A DNA stretch of 6,676 nt. Source: DHVE2 group archaeon. GTDB taxonomy: Archaea > Thermoplasmatota > Thermoplasmata > Thermoplasmatales > Aciduliprofundaceae. The notes beneath the pieces were generated by a model. It saw nothing but the letters and a program-made list of their open reading frames with translations. It searched no databases and was not told where the DNA came from. Position 1 is the first letter of the stretch, and the number at the start of each line of letters is the position of its first letter. A program made the translations under genes and the position numbers. This document shows, piece after piece, positions 5,822-6,676 of the stretch. The DNA lies in the NCBI GenBank assembly GCA_015520975.1, contig WAOZ01000150.1, positions 1 to 6,676 of the forward strand, read 5' to 3'.

Positions 5822-6385
5822 ATGGGGTTGTTCAAAAGGAAAAAGAAGACCGAAAGAAAAGAGGATAAAGGCAAAGTAAGTTTGACTATTGAGGAAGTAA
5901 AGAAGTTGATGATTTTGCTTGGCCATGTGAAGATAGCAAGCGCAGAAGACAGAGATGCAGCGAAGTTGTATGAGCTTGTAAACAAAGACGGAGTAAAGAA
6001 AGAAGAGATATTGAAAGTGTGGAATAGAATAATGAAAAGGGGAGAGCGAGTATACAGAATAGTAGATGTAGGATTTGAGTTCAGAAAACTGGCAGATGCA
6101 ATTAAATTCGACAATGAGGGAAGAGCAATAAAAGAAAAAGATGTGTATGCAATAGTGGGAGGAACCACGGAAGAAATCTATGCGAAGTACGCTGAAGGGC
6201 TTAAAGAGTTGACAGGCAGAGAGCCAAAATATCCATATACGGGAAATGGTTTCACACCGAACGGAGAGGGAATGATAATCCCGGAACTGTATTTGACCAA
6301 AACCTATGAACCCATATTCATTTATGTGAACAGGATAAGTAAGGATAGCAAATCACAGGGTGCGCAACTAATTATGTTTATGTAA
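5822..6385 (+). CDS. Stand-alone protein with the YPYTG C-terminal domain
   Basis: This 187-residue protein starts at an ATG with a good ribosome site. Seen: a very basic, Lys-rich first 20 residues without a hydrophobic core, so not a signal peptide; a helical region (about 20-80) ending EEILKVWNRIMKRGERVYRIV, a form like the pre-toxin helices of the two fragments upstream; then GGTTEEIYAKY (113-123), YPYTGNGF (137-144) and IIPELYL (152-158). The last three motifs match the C-terminus of the cassette ending at 4938 in order and spacing, so the two share a domain. It may be a toxin that was given its own start, or a non-toxic homologue. No known catalytic motif is evident to me. The third gene of the 4291-6385 operon. 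Confidence 0.6.
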   Translation: MGLFKRKKKTERKEDKGKVSLTIEEVKKLMILLGHVKIASAEDRDAAKLYELVNKDGVKKEEILKVWNRIMKRGERVYRIVDVGFEFRKLADAIKFDNEGRAIKEKDVYAIVGGTTEEIYAKYAEGLKELTGREPKYPYTGNGFTPNGEGMIIPELYLTKTYEPIFIYVNRISKDSKSQGAQLIMFM

Positions 6386-6508
6386 TGAGGATTGATATAC
6401 CCCCATATTTATACTTACTCTTTCCCACAAAGTGTAAAATACCACCATATATCATAAAAAGTGTATTCCCTGCAGAAAAACTTATACTTAAATGACCATA
6501 CACATCGC
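6386..6508 (+). promoter_or_regulatory. AT-rich spacer with two archaeal TATA-like boxes
   Basis: This is the only real intergenic gap in the window. It holds ATTTATACTT (about 6407-6416) and AACTTATACTTA (about 6479-6490). The second is preceded by an A-rich BRE-like stretch and is centred about 24 bases before GTG 6509, the expected distance for a leaderless archaeal transcript. The first has no in-frame gene at that distance (GTG 6432 is followed by a stop). The upstream operon presumably terminates here, but I see no clear terminator. Confidence 0.5.
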
Positions 6509-6655
6509 GTGAGAAGAACTGCCGTGGTCATGGTTGGTAAATCAAAACGACTGCCCAACAAGCATTTTTTAAATGTGATTGAGAACAAAAGGCTCATCGA
6601 TGTTGTGATCGAAAATCTGAAAAACTTGAATTTTAAAGTTATAGTGTATTCCAAG
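6509..6655 (+). CDS. MobA-like NTP transferase, N-terminal fragment cut by the contig end
   Basis: GTG 6509 is preferred over ATG 6461, because the TATA box at 6479-6490 lies downstream of that ATG and at the right distance for a leaderless start at 6509. The 49 genuine codons begin RRTAVVMVGKSKRLPNK and continue through a helix to LNFKVIVYSK. The AVVMVGKSKRLPNK segment is the nucleotide-binding signature of MobA/CobY/CofC-type guanylyl- or cytidylyltransferases (consensus AvilAGGkSrRmg.dK), with the closing strand of the Rossmann-like core following. The substrate cannot be told from this fragment. The frame continues into adapter bases, whose LSLIHI end is not part of the protein. It is unrelated to the toxin locus and marks its right edge. 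Confidence 0.65.
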
Positions 6656-6676
6656 CTGTCTCTTATACACATCTGA
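6656..6676 (+). other. Nextera adapter contamination
   Basis: CTGTCTCTTATACACATCT (6656-6674) is the reverse complement of the Tn5 mosaic end used in Nextera libraries, and the following GA matches the first bases of the i5-side adapter. It is library sequence, not genome. It creates the false protein ends LSLIHI on the plus strand and MCIRDS on the minus strand. Confidence 0.97.

Noticed and set aside
6461..6508. ATG 6461 as the start of the last gene
   Set aside because: The TATA box would lie inside the coding region, and the extra residues do not fit the N-terminus of the nucleotidyltransferase family.
6415..6672. Minus-strand 85-codon frame starting MCIRDS
   Set aside because: Its start is the reverse complement of the adapter, and the rest is opposite the NTP-transferase start and promoter.

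Overview
The window reads as a contig from a thermophilic-looking archaeon in an environmental assembly. The evidence is indirect. Ile is mostly ATA and Arg mostly AGA/AGG. Genes carry strong GGAGGTG-type ribosome sites. The last gene has a TATA box about 24 bases upstream of a GTG start with almost no leader, the usual arrangement of archaeal leaderless genes. A Thermoplasmatota/DHVE2-like or Thermococcales-like source would fit, but no marker gene settles it. The last 21 bases are not genomic: they match the Nextera transposase adapter, so true sequence ends at 6655.

Layout. Bases 1-1887 hold the 3' part of a large surface or secreted polymorphic toxin: calcium-binding DxDxDG (thrombospondin type 3) repeats, an Ig-like beta domain, a long helical region, a helical pre-toxin segment and a C-terminal tip that resembles BECR-fold RNases. 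A probable immunity gene follows (1903-2385). From 2404 to 4291 comes an array of debris. Short reading-frame remnants that look like toxin C-termini (2404-2499, 3151-3255, perhaps 3706-3789) each sit directly before a member of one small-protein family with a C-terminal OB/SH3-like segment. Three members are present: one frameshifted and split by a GC-rich, hairpin-filled insertion (2501-3166), one with two in-frame stops (3262-3705), and one intact (3818-4291). At 4291 a second toxin fragment begins abruptly inside pre-toxin-like sequence, without its own credible start. It ends at 4938 and is followed by a probable immunity gene (4942-5811) and a second protein with the same novel 'YPYTG' C-terminal domain (5822-6385). 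A short promoter-bearing spacer leads to a truncated MobA-like nucleotidyltransferase gene starting at 6509.

Interpretation. The pattern 'toxin tail, stop, immunity start', repeated down one strand behind a full toxin gene, is how silent tip cassettes accumulate in bacterial contact-dependent systems (Rhs, CdiA, MafB). Here it appears in a likely archaeon with at least two unrelated tip families and an apparently undescribed immunity family. Toxin and immunity roles are inferred from architecture and order, not from database matches.
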